48,749 nt of DNA from Pseudofrankia coriaricola (GTDB taxonomy: Bacteria; Actinomycetota; Actinomycetes; Frankiales; Frankiaceae). The stretch lies in assembly GCF_001854805.1 (NCBI RefSeq), contig NZ_MBLO01000043.1, forward strand, positions 1-48,749. Reading direction: 5' to 3'. Shown one piece after another: positions 8,205 through 15,175 of this stretch. Both the position numbers and the translations under genes were made by a program. Within the stretch, counting starts at the first letter, position 1, and each line of letters begins with the position of its first letter. Below the pieces are notes generated by a model. That model did not search any database. It saw nothing but the letters and a program-made list of their open reading frames with translations, and was not told where the DNA came from.

Positions 8205-8641
8205 CGGTACAGCCATCCGATCAGCGCCGGCGCCAGCTTGATCACCAAAGCCCCGGCGCCACCGCCCGCCACCATCCCCAGGCCCCGACCCGAGGTCAGC
8301 CCAGCACCTGACCGCAGACCGACACCGATCACCGCCCCGCCGACGATCAACGTGGCGATACAGCACGCGAGCCCGACCTGCGACGTCACCCCCAACAGCG
8401 ACTGGATCTCGTCCTGGCCGGGCATGTCCTGCCACCCCGGCCTCACCTCGATCCCCGGCACCCCTGCACCCGGCGCAGTCCTCGCGGGCGCAGTTGTCGC
8501 GGGCGCAGTTGTCGCCGCCATCGCCGGCGTCCCCGCCGACGACGCCACCAACACCGCCATCGCACCGACCGCCGTCACCAGCCGCCGCACCCGACGCATC
8601 CGCACCGACGACCCGCGTCGGCGCACAGAACGGGAAACCAT
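8201..8641 (-). CDS. VirB2/TrbC-like small membrane protein (candidate conjugative pilin)
   Basis: The 146-residue protein has an Arg-rich N-terminus, a hydrophobic segment and a signal peptidase-like site (VLVASSAGTPAMA, cut near residue 43). A Thr/Ala/Pro-rich spacer and then two membrane helices follow (VGLACCIATLIVGGAVIGVG and a Gly-rich GMVAGGGAGALVIKLAPALI). Cleaved signal plus two helices is the plan of VirB2/TrbC-type pilins, and it is the first gene of the conjugation operon, the usual place for one. A good ribosome-binding site (GGAGG, five bases before ATG 8641) supports the start. The pilin role is inferred from architecture and position only. Confidence 0.62.
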   Translation of the reverse strand: MVSRSVRRRGSSVRMRRVRRLVTAVGAMAVLVASSAGTPAMAATTAPATTAPARTAPGAGVPGIEVRPGWQDMPGQDEIQSLLGVTSQVGLACCIATLIVGGAVIGVGLRSGAGLTSGRGLGMVAGGGAGALVIKLAPALIGWLYR

Positions 8642-8745
8642 CGCAACCTCCGGTCCACGAGAAACGGGCTCCTATAGAGGCAGTGCGAATGGGAACCCCG
8701 AAACCGGAAGCTGCTAACAAGCAAAAATTTCGTTGATCTCCGCGA

Positions 8746-9192
8746 TCAACGCGTCGGTGCAGGTCGCGCCAGGTGACGGGCGATGGCGGCGAGGTTCCCG
8801 TCGATGCGACGCAGGACACGCAGAACCTCCGCCCACGCCTCCGGTTCCGCCGGCGCCTCGGATGACACCCCTCCCGCCGGCGGAACCACGAAGACCGTGG
8901 GGGTCTCGGCCGGTTCGGCGAGCAGGACCTGGATCAGATGGTCGTCGGGCCAACCGAGCGCACGCGACACCGCGACCAGCGTGCTGTTGTACGCGCGGCG
9001 ACTGCCCACGCCCCGCTGCAGGATCCGCAACGTCGCGACCGAGACTCCGGAACGCTCGGCGAGCTCACGCTGATTGACCCGGCAGACCGCCATCCGCACA
9101 TTCAGCGCCGCCGCGACCGCCATCCAGTTCTCCGGGACTTCGCCGGCCGGGGCCCGCCCGACCAGCGGCCGGACATTGGTACGCGGCCTCAT
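8746..9192 (-). CDS. XRE-type helix-turn-helix DNA-binding protein
   Basis: The 148-residue protein carries a Cro/CI-type helix-turn-helix at about residues 35-85 (NQRELAERSGVSVATLRILQ, then a Trp-ending helix LVAVSRALGW). The pattern resembles XRE regulators that scan for 'QRELAERSGVS'. The C-terminal 60 residues are Ala/Pro-rich and end in a basic tail. The ATG start overlaps the preceding gene's stop (ATGA at 9189-9192). It lies just upstream of the conjugation operon on the same strand, about 100 bases from its first gene, so it may regulate transfer. The target is unknown. Confidence 0.72.
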   Translation of the reverse strand: MRPRTNVRPLVGRAPAGEVPENWMAVAAALNVRMAVCRVNQRELAERSGVSVATLRILQRGVGSRRAYNSTLVAVSRALGWPDDHLIQVLLAEPAETPTVFVVPPAGGVSSEAPAEPEAWAEVLRVLRRIDGNLAAIARHLARPAPTR

Positions 9193-10025
9193 GCCGCCAC
9201 CACCCGAACCACCGGCCGCGCCCGCGCCGCCTCGCTGGCCCCCCGTCCCGGCAGAGGCACCTCCCAGACCGTCAGCAACGCCTGCTCACCGTCGAGATCG
9301 GTGGTGACACGGTGGCGGATCACCAGCCGAGTCCGGCGCATCGGCGGACGCACCGCGCACATCACCGGCGCAGGACCGCCGGCCGGCCGGACCTTCCGCA
9401 GAAGGCAGCCCACAGCCAGCGCGACCGCGGTCAGCTCAGCCGGGACGCCCTCGGGCCAGACCGCGATCGGCCCGGCGGCCGGATGATGCCCGGCGAGGCT
9501 GAGCGCGACGGGCACCAGACTCCGCCTGCACAGCAGCAGACCGACCGGGCCAACCGGGCCGTCCTCGCCGCTCGCCGACGTGCGCCACGGCGCCTGGGAC
9601 AGGACGAGACCATCGCCGCCCAGCACCGCCAACGTCGGCACCTCGGCACAGACAGACCCGACGTCGGGAAGGTCGATCGTGACGGTCGCCGTGAAGTGTC
9701 GTTGCGGCGGGAACGCGCCGCGTCGGGCCGCCGCCGGGCTGGCGACCGAGGGCCTGGCGACCGCGCGGGACGTGCCGCAATCCGGCGCTGACAGGGCGCC
9801 AGGATCGGTGGCCGTGTCGAACACCAACGGGCCGACCAGATACCGCGACACGCCCACTCGGCGAGCATGGGCATGCGCCGCGGCTGGCGACTCGAACGGC
9901 ACGATCACCGCCGGCGTCGCCTGCCCGTCGGGATCGGAATCGGGGTCGGGAAGGCGAACCAGGCCATAGACCTGGCCCTCCGGATCGGAATCGGATCGAT
10001 CATCCTGCTTTGGGAGGACGGGCAC
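9189..10025 (-). CDS. Hypothetical protein coupled to the XRE regulator
   Basis: The 278-residue protein is not recognised. It starts with an Asp-rich stretch (DDRSDSDPEGQ and PDPDSDPDGQ), followed by mixed beta-rich segments and no membrane helix. The N-terminal part VYGLVRLP...TPAVIVPFESPAAAHAHARRVGV resembles small mobile-element proteins that handle a residue-modification or replication cue, but I cannot name a family. GTG 10025 is chosen because AGGAGG lies six bases upstream. That site is half of a 12-bp palindrome (10026-10037). The stop overlaps the start of the XRE gene by four bases, so the two proteins are probably made together. Confidence 0.55.
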   Translation of the reverse strand: MPVLPKQDDRSDSDPEGQVYGLVRLPDPDSDPDGQATPAVIVPFESPAAAHAHARRVGVSRYLVGPLVFDTATDPGALSAPDCGTSRAVARPSVASPAAARRGAFPPQRHFTATVTIDLPDVGSVCAEVPTLAVLGGDGLVLSQAPWRTSASGEDGPVGPVGLLLCRRSLVPVALSLAGHHPAAGPIAVWPEGVPAELTAVALAVGCLLRKVRPAGGPAPVMCAVRPPMRRTRLVIRHRVTTDLDGEQALLTVWEVPLPGRGASEAARARPVVRVVAA

Positions 10026-10090
10026 AGGAGGCCTCCTGAGAACGGCCGGCCAGCCCCGCAGCTCCCCACGGGGCAGGCCGGGTCGGGCAC

Positions 10091-10711
10091 CTACAACCTG
10101 TGGAGCCGGTCACGGACCCGGCGCAGCACCGCCAGATCCGGTTCCGCGGAACCGCGCCGGCCTCGACCGGGCACCGCCAGCGGGTCGACGGTGCGAAGGG
10201 GCAGTCCGGCGGGCGTCGTCGGCGCGCACAGCCCGACCTCGCACCACACCACCTTCCCGACCGCCGCATCGGCGCAGGTCAGGACCAGGTGACCCCACCG
10301 GTCGGCAAGCGCCTCGACCAGCAGCAGCCCCCGGCCGTTCTCGTCATCCGGCCCGGCGTCACGCGGCACTGGCGGGCTCGGGTCGGGATCGGCGACCTCG
10401 ATCAGCAGCCGGCTATCCGTCATGGTCAGGCGCAGCTCCACGCCAACAAGCCCGCCCGACGTCCTGCCCGACGCCATGCTCATGGCGACAGCGTTCGTGA
10501 CGATCTCGGCGCTTAGCAGTTCAGCGACCTCGAGGGCGTGACCGAGCCGCCACCAGGTCAGCATCCAGCGCACAACGTGCCTGGCCAACGGACAAGCGAT
10601 CGGGTCAGCGGGCAACACGACTGTCGCGGTCCGGCTGACACCCAGGGTGTCGTCGGGTGCCGCCGGTGGCCGGTCGTCTGGCTTCCCCGCGGCGTTCTGT
10701 TCTGGACACAC
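10091..10711 (-). CDS. ATP-binding anti-sigma-factor-like protein (HATPase_c_2)
   Basis: The 206-residue protein carries the GHKL ATPase fold used by anti-sigma factors such as RsbW/SpoIIAB and many actinobacterial regulators. The N box (LLSAEIVTNAVAMS), the G1 region (LLIEVADPDPSPP) and the G2 box (DENGRGLLLVEALADRWG) are all visible, with the ENGRGL...RWG signature typical of the HATPase_c_2 group. The start GTG 10711 has an AGAGAGG-like site upstream. GTG 10747 would add 12 residues. It is transcribed away from the DUF5753-XRE gene. The C-terminal 60 residues are Arg/Leu-rich and not part of the fold. The partner sigma factor is not in the window. Confidence 0.8.
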   Translation of the reverse strand: MCPEQNAAGKPDDRPPAAPDDTLGVSRTATVVLPADPIACPLARHVVRWMLTWWRLGHALEVAELLSAEIVTNAVAMSMASGRTSGGLVGVELRLTMTDSRLLIEVADPDPSPPVPRDAGPDDENGRGLLLVEALADRWGHLVLTCADAAVGKVVWCEVGLCAPTTPAGLPLRTVDPLAVPGRGRRGSAEPDLAVLRRVRDRLHRL

Positions 10712-10825
10712 CGGCCTCACCTCTCTGCGACCCGCCGTGCGCTGCACGGCTCCCTCGGCCCCCGGCGAGGGCGACAGAGCATGGCCGCCTAGGTTCGGTC
10801 ACAGCATGTCCCCGCATGGCCTATT

Positions 10826-10842
10826 TTTGCAAGGCATGCAAA
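10826..10842. promoter_or_regulatory. Inverted repeat in the divergent regulator intergenic region
   Basis: TTTGCA at 10826-10831 and TGCAAA at 10837-10842 form a perfect 6-bp dyad with a five-base centre. It sits in a locally A/T-richer stretch between the anti-sigma-like gene (minus) and the DUF5753-XRE gene (plus). A direct repeat AAGAACAT follows at about 10841 and 10859. This is a plausible operator for the XRE protein. No binding data are implied. Confidence 0.4.
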
Positions 10843-10931
10843 GAACATGGGACTGCTAAGAACATAGATTGCAGACTGTAGGCGCCGGTCTGTCCGGATC
10901 GATGCGCTTCCGCTGCAGGAGAGGAGGCCGC

Positions 10932-11801
10932 GTGCCGAAGGAACGTCCCGCGCCACCAACCGTCCGCTCGCGGCGACTGGCCGCAGAGCTACGTCGCCTG
11001 CGAGAAGCAGCCGGGCTTACTCGCGAGCAGGTCGCCGAGCAGACCGGGATCAACCCGGCCACGCTCTACCGGCACGAAACCGCGACGGCACGCTCCCGGC
11101 CACAGCGCCGCACGATGATCGCCCTGCTGAACCTGTACGGCGCGACCGACCAGCAGCGCGAGGACCTGATCGCGCTGTCCCGCGAGGCCGACATCCAAGG
11201 CTGGCTGCGGCCCTACCACGCCGAGTTGCCTGAGCCCTACACCGCCTACATCAGCTTCGAGGCCGAGGCCCGCGCGGTGCGTAACTACGAGTCCCTGTTC
11301 ATCCCCGGACTGCTACAGACCGAGGACTACGCCCGGGCCGCCATCCGCGGCAACCTGCCCAGGGCCACCCCCACCCAGATCGACCAGCGCGTCCAAGCCC
11401 GCCTCGAACGCCAGACCGTCCTCACCAAGGCCAACCCGCTACATCTGTGGGCGATCCTCGACGAGGCCGCCCTGCACCGCCAGGTAGGCGGCCCAGGCAT
11501 CCTGCACGCCCAACTCACCCGGCTCCTCGAGACCGCCGACCAGCCGAACGTCACCATCCAGGTGATCCCGTATACCGTCGGCGCCCACCCTGGAATGCAG
11601 GGATCGTTCTCGATCATGGACTTCCCGCACCGCACCGACCCAGAGATCATCCACGTCGACGGCATGGCCGGCGACCTGTTCCTCGACGCCGAAGCCGACA
11701 TCCGCCGCTATAGCCTGGTCTTCGACCTTCTACGCGCCCAGGCACTCAGCCCGGACGACACAGCGGCGCTGATCAACAACCTGACGGCGAAACGGGAGTG
11801 A
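10932..11801 (+). CDS. XRE regulator with DUF5753 (Scr1-like antitoxin-type regulator)
   Basis: The 289-residue protein has an N-terminal XRE helix-turn-helix (about 16-75, with LRRLREAAGLTREQVAEQTG and INPATLYRHE) and a C-terminal DUF5753 domain (about 95-280). Family landmarks are FEAEARAVRNYESLFIPGLLQTEDYARA, the E-R-Q-x-x-L helix, and VIPYTVGAHPGMQGSFSIMDF. The start is GTG 10932, preceded by GAGAGGAGG. The upstream extension to 10869 is poor in coding character. It overlaps the DUF397 gene by four bases. The pair is the widespread actinomycete arrangement also annotated as an Scr1-type toxin-antitoxin-like regulator. Confidence 0.88.
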   Translation: MPKERPAPPTVRSRRLAAELRRLREAAGLTREQVAEQTGINPATLYRHETATARSRPQRRTMIALLNLYGATDQQREDLIALSREADIQGWLRPYHAELPEPYTAYISFEAEARAVRNYESLFIPGLLQTEDYARAAIRGNLPRATPTQIDQRVQARLERQTVLTKANPLHLWAILDEAALHRQVGGPGILHAQLTRLLETADQPNVTIQVIPYTVGAHPGMQGSFSIMDFPHRTDPEIIHVDGMAGDLFLDAEADIRRYSLVFDLLRAQALSPDDTAALINNLTAKRE

Positions 11802-12025
11802 TGGACGTGGGCGACGCGACACCATACGACGATCTCTCCCAGGCCACCTGGCGCAAGAGCAGTCACAGCAGCGGCGACAGCCAGTGCGTCGAGGTCACCC
11901 CCCTCCCCGACGGCGGCCGCGCCGTCCGCGACTCTAAAGACCCCGATGGCGCCGTCCTCCGCTTCACCGCCGCCGAATGGGCCGCTTTCCTGGCTGGCGC
12001 CCGCGACGGCGAATTCGACCGCTAA
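11798..12025 (+). CDS. DUF397 domain protein (partner of the XRE-DUF5753 regulator)
   Basis: The 75-residue protein is a complete DUF397: ATWRKSSHSSGDSQCVEV, then the conserved VRDSKDPDGAVLRFTAAEW and FLAGARDGEFD. These small proteins normally follow a DUF5753-XRE gene and, in Streptomyces, work with it in developmental control (bldB/whiJ-like pairs). GTG 11798 overlaps the upstream TGA (GTGATG). ATG 11801 is an alternative with the same frame. CGGGAG just upstream may serve as ribosome-binding site. Confidence 0.88.
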   Translation: MMDVGDATPYDDLSQATWRKSSHSSGDSQCVEVTPLPDGGRAVRDSKDPDGAVLRFTAAEWAAFLAGARDGEFDR

Positions 12026-12415
12026 GGATCACCCACCTGCCATCGGCTCCCCGGGCGGAATCCGCTAGTTCGCCCTCGACGAGCCCGGGGGTGTGGTCCG
12101 TCAGCCGGTTCAACCCGTAGATGGCCGGTTTTCGCGACAAGCTCTTCGGTCGCCTGGGCATCCCAACCTTGGCCGGCTGATTCGCCGGGATCCCCGTCCA
12201 TCGACACCCTTCGTCGGCACAGTCCGGCTGTTTCCCAGCCTCACAGTGACGCGGCATGATCACCGGGGTCCCATGCCGGATGGTGCGGTCATAGGACAAG
12301 CCCGGACCTCTCTCATCGCTGGCCGACCGTGCTGCGGTCCAGGCCCCGACCAACGAAACGGGAACCCACGACGAGGCATTCGACGGGTTGTCCGCAATGG
12401 AGGGAAACTCAGGCA
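12026..12415. other. 390-bp intergenic stretch, no gene supported
   Basis: I see no convincing coding sequence here. A minus-strand frame at 12022-12207 lacks recognisable motifs. The region must hold the promoter of the hydrolase gene, but no clear -35/-10 pair stands out. Confidence 0.4.
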
Positions 12416-13207
12416 ATGGACGAGATCTGCCTGACCGCGACCGATGGTGTTCGTCTGCGGCTCGCACTGCACGTGTCGTCGGCGTCGGTGGCACGCGGGA
12501 CCGTGGTGCAGGCACATGGCATCACGGCCGACATGGACGAGGGCGGGATGTTCGTCCGGCTGGCCGAACGGCTCGCCGCCGAGGGTTTCAACGTCGTGCG
12601 GTTCGACTACCGCGGCCATGGCCGTAGCGACGGCACCTCCCGCGGGGTCACGGTGGCGGGCGAGATGATCGACCTGGGCACGATTATCGAAGATGCGGTC
12701 ACACGGTTTGGCGAGCCGCTGGCGGTAGTGGCAGCGAGTTTCGGCGCGGTCTCGACGCTCCTGTCGCTGAGCCGGCTGCCAGTGCGTGGGCTGGTGCTGT
12801 GGAACCCGGTACTCGACCTGACCCGGACATTCATCGAGCCCGAACTTCCCTGGGGGATCGAGAACTTCGCCGACACCCGCCAACTTGGCCACCTGAGGGA
12901 ACACGGCTACCTGCCGGTGGACGGCGGGTTCGAACTCGGCTGGGTGGCATTCGAGGAATTCCACACCTACGGGGCCGCACCGTTGGAGTCCTTCCTGACC
13001 AGCTCGGTCCCGGCCCTGGTCGTGCACGGCGACCAGGACCAAGCCGTGTCGTACGACATCGCCCGCGACGCGGCCAAAGCGCGGCCGTCCTGTGACTTTC
13101 ACACTGTCGCCGGATCGGATCACGGGTTTGACTCGCGCGAGCGGGAGGACGAGGCGATCGCCGTGACCGTGCGCTGGCTCGGCCACCAGTTTGGCGGCGC
13201 CCGGTGA
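12416..13207 (+). CDS. Alpha/beta-fold hydrolase
   Basis: The 263-residue protein is a small alpha/beta hydrolase. An oxyanion segment VVQAHGITADMDEGGMF is followed by RFDYRGHGRSDG, the usual strand 4 signature. The nucleophile elbow is AASFGA (Ser at about 108), an A-x-S-x-G variant of G-x-S-x-G. The acid lies in HGDQDQAV and the His in GSDHGF, so the triad looks complete. The start ATG 12416 has GGAGGG and AGG motifs upstream. The longer frame from 12329 is Arg/Thr-rich and unlikely. The arrangement resembles acyl-esterase or serine-peptidase-like hydrolases. The substrate cannot be told, and it stands alone. Confidence 0.82.
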   Translation: MDEICLTATDGVRLRLALHVSSASVARGTVVQAHGITADMDEGGMFVRLAERLAAEGFNVVRFDYRGHGRSDGTSRGVTVAGEMIDLGTIIEDAVTRFGEPLAVVAASFGAVSTLLSLSRLPVRGLVLWNPVLDLTRTFIEPELPWGIENFADTRQLGHLREHGYLPVDGGFELGWVAFEEFHTYGAAPLESFLTSSVPALVVHGDQDQAVSYDIARDAAKARPSCDFHTVAGSDHGFDSREREDEAIAVTVRWLGHQFGGAR

Positions 13208-13337
13208 CCGGTTCGCTTCCCCGGACTTCCGTCCGGACTGCTGCGGCGCTGGGCGCGGCTGCGGGCCGCCGAGGTCGGTGGGGCCTTCGGACCTGTGGAG
13301 GCAGTCGGAGATGCAGCTTTCGCAACGTAGTCAAGTC

Positions 13338-13366
13338 TTGACGACCTGTGCTTGTCTGGCTGATTG
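13338..13366 (+). promoter_or_regulatory. Possible promoter of the lanthipeptide-locus regulators
   Basis: TTGACG at 13338-13343 is followed after 17 bases by TGATTG at 13361-13366. The -35 is good and the -10 is weak. It lies 47 bases before the ATG of the first small gene of the operon. Confidence 0.3.
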
Positions 13367-13412
13367 TGCGGGGGCGGCCCACTTCGGCACACTCCCGAGT
13401 TCGGAGGGCATG

Positions 13413-13685
13413 ATGCGGCTAAGTTTCGTTGGTATCGACCCGAGGTCGCCTGACAACGGCTGCCCGGCGGTCTTCGTGGATGAGGACACCGGCGACCTGT
13501 GGTTTCAGGGCGAGACGGTCACGGATCGGGAGGCGCTCGCGGAGGTCACGCGGCACAGTCCTCTTGGACCGGCTGAGGCTGTGGTCCGGGTCCCGGCGGT
13601 CATGAAGGCGTTCATCGTGGAGGCGGCCAATGGGACCTATGAGCAGGGCAGGCGGGGGCCTGGACCGCATCCCGGGCGTGGCTGA
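13413..13685 (+). CDS. Small conserved-looking hypothetical protein (90 aa)
   Basis: The 90-residue protein starts MRLSFVGIDPRSPDNGCPAV and continues VFVDEDTGDLWFQGE, a pattern of short beta strands typical of small single-domain actinomycete regulators found beside DUF6879 and XRE genes. No family name is recognised. ATG 13413 is chosen over ATG 13410 because GGAGGG (13403-13408) is then four bases away. Its last 56 bases overlap the next gene, whose ribosome-binding site lies inside it, so production of the two is probably coupled. Confidence 0.6.
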   Translation: MRLSFVGIDPRSPDNGCPAVFVDEDTGDLWFQGETVTDREALAEVTRHSPLGPAEAVVRVPAVMKAFIVEAANGTYEQGRRGPGPHPGRG

Positions 13686-14199
13686 GGAGCCCGACCCGCC
13701 GTTTGGCACGCTTCTGCGCGCGTGTTCGTCCTCCGCCGTGCATCTGGAGATGCGGGATACCTACGATCGCGACGACCCGTGGTTTCAGGCGTGGCTGGGC
13801 GGCGACCAGGAGGAGTTCCGGCGGCGGCTGGCGCCCCGGCCATGGTTGGACCTGATCGCCGAGGTGACCGGTCATGGTGTCGATGTCCGCCGGGTCCGGG
13901 TCGTGTCCGAGCCGGTAACCGACTACATCAGGTTCGAGCACGCGACGACCGCGGCGAGTGTCACCGCGGGTGAGCAGATCCGCTGGCTGCCCCGGCACCT
14001 GGCCACCGGCCTGTTGCTCCCGGCCAACGACTTCTGGGTCTTCGACGGCCGGCAAGCCCAGTTCAACTACTTCTCCGGCGACGGAGAGTTTCTCGAGACC
14101 CGGCTCTCTCCCGACCCGGTGATCGCCGCACAGTGCGCGGCGACGTTCGAGGCCGCGTGGGAGCGGGCCGTTGCGCACGAGAAGTACGACCTGGCCTGA
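13630..14199 (+). CDS. DUF6879 family protein
   Basis: The 189-residue soluble protein matches DUF6879: SAVHLEMRDTYDRDDPWFQAW near the N-terminus, VRRVRVVSEPVTDYIRFEH in the centre, and LLLPANDFWVFDGRQAQFNYF towards the end. Such proteins are often encoded just before DUF5753-XRE regulators, and their own role is unknown. ATG 13630 is chosen because GGAGG (13619-13623) lies six bases upstream. This makes a 56-base overlap with the preceding gene. A later GTG (13678) lacks a ribosome-binding site. The DUF5753-XRE gene follows after 36 bases. Confidence 0.8.
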   Translation: MGPMSRAGGGLDRIPGVAEEPDPPFGTLLRACSSSAVHLEMRDTYDRDDPWFQAWLGGDQEEFRRRLAPRPWLDLIAEVTGHGVDVRRVRVVSEPVTDYIRFEHATTAASVTAGEQIRWLPRHLATGLLLPANDFWVFDGRQAQFNYFSGDGEFLETRLSPDPVIAAQCAATFEAAWERAVAHEKYDLA

Positions 14200-14235
14200 C
14201 GTCGATCTCGTCGCCGTCGCGGCAGTCTTTCTCCT

Positions 14236-15081
14236 GTGCCTCCGTCCTCCTCCAGCGCCCAGCAGGCTCGCCAGCTTCTCGCGGACCGGCTTCGCGATCT
14301 GCGCCGCGACGCCGGTCTGACCGCGGTCGAGCTGGCTGTTCGCGCTGGGTGGGAGCGCACGAAGGTCTCCAAGATCGAGCACGCTACCCGGCCCCCGTCC
14401 GCGGCTGACATCCGCGCCTGGTGCCAGATCTGTGGCGTCGAGAACGACGCGGCGGATCTGATCGCGTCCCTGCACGCGGCGGAGGGGATGTGGGTCGAGT
14501 GGCGGCGGATGGAGCGCTCCGGGCTCCGCCGCGCTCAGGAGGCGAGGCTGCCGCTGTACGAGCGGACCCGTCAGTTCCGTGCCTACAGTTGTTGGATTGT
14601 CCCCGGTCTCATTCAGACGGAGGACTACACCCGCGCCGTGCTACGGGCCTACCAGCAGCGGCGCGGGCTCCACGATGACGTCGAGGCAGCGGTCGCGGCC
14701 CGGATGAAGCGCCAGCGGGTGTTGCGCCGTAACCAGCGCACTGCCGTGTTCCTCGTTGAGGAGTCGGTGCTACGCAACGGCTTCGGCGGTCCGGCGGTCA
14801 TGCGCGGCCAGCTGGCCCACCTGGCCGAGGTGACGACATGGCCCGCGGTGTCCCTCGGCGTCATTCCCGCGTCGCCCGACCGTGGCATGGCCGGCGCGGC
14901 CGAGGACTTCTGGATCTTCGACAATGAGCAGGTGAACGTCGAGCTGATCTCCGGGCACCTGACCGTCACCCAGCCGACCGAGATCGGCCTCTACGCGCAG
15001 ATGTTCGCTCGTTTCGGCGAGATCGCCGTCTACGGCAGCCGCGCCCGCGACCTCTTTGCCTCCACAGGTCGACAGCTGTAG
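14236..15081 (+). CDS. XRE regulator with DUF5753, in the lanthipeptide locus
   Basis: The 281-residue protein has a helix-turn-helix at about 15-75 (LRDLRRDAGLTAVELAVRAG then WERTKVSKIEHATRPPS) and a DUF5753 domain (about 95-275) with YERTRQFRAYSCWIVPGLIQTEDYTRA and GVIPASPDRGMAGAAEDFWIF. It is a second member of the same family as the protein at 10932-11801. It starts with GTG 14236 and no good ribosome-binding site is seen. It directly precedes the methyltransferase gene and probably controls the lanthipeptide genes with the DUF6879 protein. Confidence 0.85.
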   Translation: MPPSSSSAQQARQLLADRLRDLRRDAGLTAVELAVRAGWERTKVSKIEHATRPPSAADIRAWCQICGVENDAADLIASLHAAEGMWVEWRRMERSGLRRAQEARLPLYERTRQFRAYSCWIVPGLIQTEDYTRAVLRAYQQRRGLHDDVEAAVAARMKRQRVLRRNQRTAVFLVEESVLRNGFGGPAVMRGQLAHLAEVTTWPAVSLGVIPASPDRGMAGAAEDFWIFDNEQVNVELISGHLTVTQPTEIGLYAQMFARFGEIAVYGSRARDLFASTGRQL

Positions 15082-15175
15082 TCCGGCTTGCCACACTCGG
15101 GCACACTCCTGGCCCTGGTGATCTCGCCCGCCCTACGGTGATCGCGCCACCCGATGACCACCACAGGAGCGCGAC

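Noticed and set aside
10026-10037. AGGAGGCCTCCT palindrome, considered as an operator
   Set aside because: It is explained by a ribosome-binding site (AGGAGG at the right spacing from GTG 10025); the other half could be chance.
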